Positions 62,120 through 64,000 of a stretch of 64,000 nt of DNA are shown piece after piece (position 1 is the stretch's first letter; the number at the start of each line of letters is the position of its first letter). The position numbers were made by a program, and so were the translations under genes. The DNA lies in the NCBI GenBank assembly GCA_964246185.1, contig CAXTPP010000001.1:1-64000 (forward strand), given 5' to 3'. The notes beneath the pieces were generated by a model. The model did not search any database, was not told the origin of the DNA, and saw nothing but the letters and a program-made list of their open reading frames with translations. Source of the DNA: LMUY01 sp964246185. Lineage in GTDB: Bacteria; Pseudomonadota; Alphaproteobacteria; Acetobacterales; Acetobacteraceae.

Positions 62120-62172
62120 GTCAGGCCGCAGGTTGCGCCGGTTGCAGAAGGCAGAGCCTCGTTTTGCCTCCT

Positions 62173-63564
62173 TCAGATGTGCAGCGCGCGGCCCGCGACG
62201 GCCAATGCCGCCTCCTTGACGGCTTCGTTCAGGCTTGGATGGGCGTGGCAGGTGCGTGCCACGTCCTCGCTGCTGGCGCCGAACTCCATCGCGGTGGCAA
62301 TCTCGGCGATCAGCGTGCCGGCGTCGGGGCCGATGATGTGCGCGCCCAGGATCTCGTCGGTCGCCTTGTCCGCCAGAATCTTGACGAAGCCGTCCGTGGC
62401 ACCCATCGCCCGGGCACGCCCGTTGGCGGTGAACGGGAACCGCCCGGCATTGTAGGCCCGGCCCTCAGCCTTCAGCATCTCCTCCGTCGCGCCGATGGAA
62501 GCCACCTCCGGCCAGGTGTAGACCACGCCCGGGATGACCGCGTAGTTCACGTGGCCCGCCTGCCCGGCCAGGATTTCGGCCATGGCGACGCCCTCCTCCT
62601 CCGCCTTGTGCGCCAACATCGGCCCAGTGACGATGTCGCCGATCGCGCAGATGCCCGGTACGTTGGTGGCGAAACGGGCGTCGATCTTGACCCGCTTGCG
62701 CTCGTCCAGCGCGACGCCGGCCGCTTCCAGGCCGAGCCCCTGGTAGAACGGCCGCCGCCCGATCGCCACCAGCACGATGTCCGCGTCCAGCGTCTGCGTC
62801 TCGCCGCCATCGGCCGGCTCCAGCGTCAGGCGCTGGCCGGTCGCGGTCTTCTCAGCTCCCGTGACCTTGGTCTTGAGGCGGAACTTGATGCCCTGCTTGC
62901 CCAGCACCCGCTCGAACGTCTTGCCGATCTCGCCGTCCATGCCGGGCACCAGCCGGTCGAGGTATTCGACGACGGTGACCTCCGCGCCGAGCCGTCGCCA
63001 TACGCTGCCCAGCTCCAGCCCGATGTAGCCGCCGCCGACCACCACGAGATGGCCGGGAACCTTGTCCAGCTCGAGCGCGCCGGTGGAGGAGACGATGGTC
63101 TTCTCGTCCACCTCGACGCCGGGCAGCGGGATGCTCTCGCTGCCGGTCGCGATGACGATCGCCTTGGTCTCGTAGTCGGTCCCATCGACCGTGACCCGGC
63201 CCGGGCCGGCGATGCTGCCCTCGCCCTTGAGCCAGGTGACCTTGTTCTTCTTGAACAGGAACTCGACGCCCTTGACGTTGGCGGCGACGACCTCGTCCTT
63301 GCGCGCCTGCATCCGCGCCAAGTCGAGCCGCACGCTGTCGATGATGACCCCGTGGTCCTTGAAGCTGTGGCCTGCCTCCTCGAAGTTCTCCGAGGATTGC
63401 AGCAGCGCCTTGGACGGGATGCAGCCGATGTTCAGGCACGTCCCGCCGAGCGTCGCCCGCTTCTCGACGCAGGCGGTGCGCAGCCCGAGCTGGGCGGCGC
63501 GCAGGGCGCACACGTAGCCGCCCGGCCCAGCGCCGATGATGATGACGTCGAAGGATGCGCTCAT
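62173..63564 (-). CDS. lpd: Dihydrolipoyl dehydrogenase, second copy (2-oxoglutarate dehydrogenase type)
   Basis: A 463-residue FAD disulfide reductase with IIGAGPGGYVCA, redox pair CLNIGCIPSK, VVGGGYIGLELGSV and the C-terminal His region CHAHPSLNEAVKEA. It differs clearly from lpdA of the pdh operon (for example CLNWGC there). E3 copies of this type usually serve 2-oxoglutarate dehydrogenase; its sucA/sucB partners would lie to the right, outside the window. GGAG lies six bases before the ATG at 63564. Confidence 0.95.
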   Translation of the reverse strand: MSASFDVIIIGAGPGGYVCALRAAQLGLRTACVEKRATLGGTCLNIGCIPSKALLQSSENFEEAGHSFKDHGVIIDSVRLDLARMQARKDEVVAANVKGVEFLFKKNKVTWLKGEGSIAGPGRVTVDGTDYETKAIVIATGSESIPLPGVEVDEKTIVSSTGALELDKVPGHLVVVGGGYIGLELGSVWRRLGAEVTVVEYLDRLVPGMDGEIGKTFERVLGKQGIKFRLKTKVTGAEKTATGQRLTLEPADGGETQTLDADIVLVAIGRRPFYQGLGLEAAGVALDERKRVKIDARFATNVPGICAIGDIVTGPMLAHKAEEEGVAMAEILAGQAGHVNYAVIPGVVYTWPEVASIGATEEMLKAEGRAYNAGRFPFTANGRARAMGATDGFVKILADKATDEILGAHIIGPDAGTLIAEIATAMEFGASSEDVARTCHAHPSLNEAVKEAALAVAGRALHI

Positions 63565-63913
63565 GATGTCTCCAGCGTCCACCGCGGCGGACGCACCAAA
63601 ATCAAGGCTTTTAGATGGTCATTGACCCGGCGAAAGTCGATGGCTGGCGGGGCGCCAAGCATTCCAATCGCCAGCTTCGCAGGGCTCTGCCCTATGCCCG
63701 CAGCGGGAAAGCCGTCCCCTTCGCATCTTTCCGGCTGCCATTTTGCTGGTCAGGTACGGGGAAAAGCCAGTTTTCCCTCACGGATGCCGGGATTCCTGCT
63801 CACCGACCGAACACCAGGCGGCTTGCCGTCTCGGCGGCTGCCATGGCTTCTATGCGCGCCTGGTTTTCCGCCGCAAAAGCATGCAGCGCAGCCTTGCAGA
63901 GCTATGCATGCAT
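63565..63913. other. Intergenic region right of lpd
   Basis: About 350 bases with no convincing gene. A plus-strand open frame of 100 codons (63615-63917) has neither a ribosome site nor a recognisable domain. The region probably includes the lpd promoter. Confidence 0.4.
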
Positions 63914-64000
63914 CTAGTCAGTGGTCAGCTCTCTCAGCAGGGTCGCTGGCATCAGGTTGAGCAGCGGCGGGTCCGGGTTCTTCAGGGGCGGAAGGGCTGC
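63914..64000 (-). CDS. Possible C-terminal end of a gene cut by the window edge
   Basis: The minus strand is open from the right edge to a TAG at 63914-63916 and would encode 28 residues ending LLRELTTD. The peptide (PLKNPDPPLLNLMPATLLRE) looks protein-like, but it is too short to identify. Confidence 0.35.
   Translation of the reverse strand, partial: AALPPLKNPDPPLLNLMPATLLRELTTD

Noticed and set aside
62149..62160. A possible fourth copy of the palindromic repeat (AGGCAGAGCCTC)
   Set aside because: Only the outer 12 bases match, which is too little to call a copy; it could be a chance match or a small terminator stem.

Overview
The window is GC-rich, densely coded DNA from an alphaproteobacterium, most probably a member of the Acetobacteraceae/Rhodospirillales. 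This rests on a MucR/Ros regulator, a NadQ-type regulator in front of nadABC, a pyruvate dehydrogenase operon whose E1-beta carries a lipoyl domain, a CIRCE-controlled groESL pair, many MetA/OprB/OmpL-like outer-membrane barrels, and the style of the insertion-sequence debris. The assignment is inferred from gene content only. I found no rRNA, tRNA or CRISPR array.

Layout. 1-5.3 kb is housekeeping: the end of cobT, cobS, a small stress-like protein, cspA, groESL behind a promoter with a CIRCE operator, and mucR. 5.6-11.1 kb holds a TRAP transporter (P-Q-M) followed by an acyl-CoA-dehydrogenase-like flavoenzyme and an SsuD-like flavin monooxygenase, which may be an organosulfur-use module. 11.2-14.4 kb is a scar region: a TonB-like gene, an EAL-domain remnant abutting the decayed 3' end of a second dctM, about 0.7 kb without genes, and a broken IS630 transposase. 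14.5-25.3 kb reads as one 11-gene minus-strand operon with a sugar-type (CUT2) ABC importer, an SDR, an alpha/beta hydrolase, a branched-chain-amino-acid-type (HAAT) ABC importer and a zinc alcohol dehydrogenase. 25.4-33.2 kb encodes a CzcCBA-like metal efflux system and an OmpL-like barrel.

33.3-40.6 kb is the pdhA-pdhB-pdhC-lpdA operon. It is bracketed by broken IS5-like and IS1-like transposases and by two 68-bp direct repeats that match at 61 positions. 40.7-44.1 kb holds a phosphonate-type ABC importer with a fused double permease and a single-domain response regulator. 44.2-49 kb has an AI-2E family transporter with an extra C-terminal domain, a beta-lactamase-fold esterase, a DUF4142 lipoprotein and a MetA-like barrel. 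49.2-53.8 kb is NAD synthesis: nadQ, two candidate operators over a promoter, then nadA-nadB-nadC and a small coupled gene. 53.9-64 kb contains an OprB-type porin, a DsrE-like periplasmic protein, a fluoroacetate-dehalogenase-like hydrolase, an amine oxidase, a LysR/SDR divergent pair, a secreted tailspike-like repeat protein and a second dihydrolipoyl dehydrogenase.

Dispersed sequence features stand out. A family of about 110-bp palindromic repeats appears at 2.2 and 9.8 kb, with a shortened inverted copy at 14.4 kb. There are short in-gene tandem repeats at 11.8 and 22.8 kb. No clearly new defence or mobile system is visible. The best candidates for follow-up are the repeat family, the IS/direct-repeat bracket around the PDH operon, the two-importer operon, the nad operator region and the secreted tailspike-like protein.
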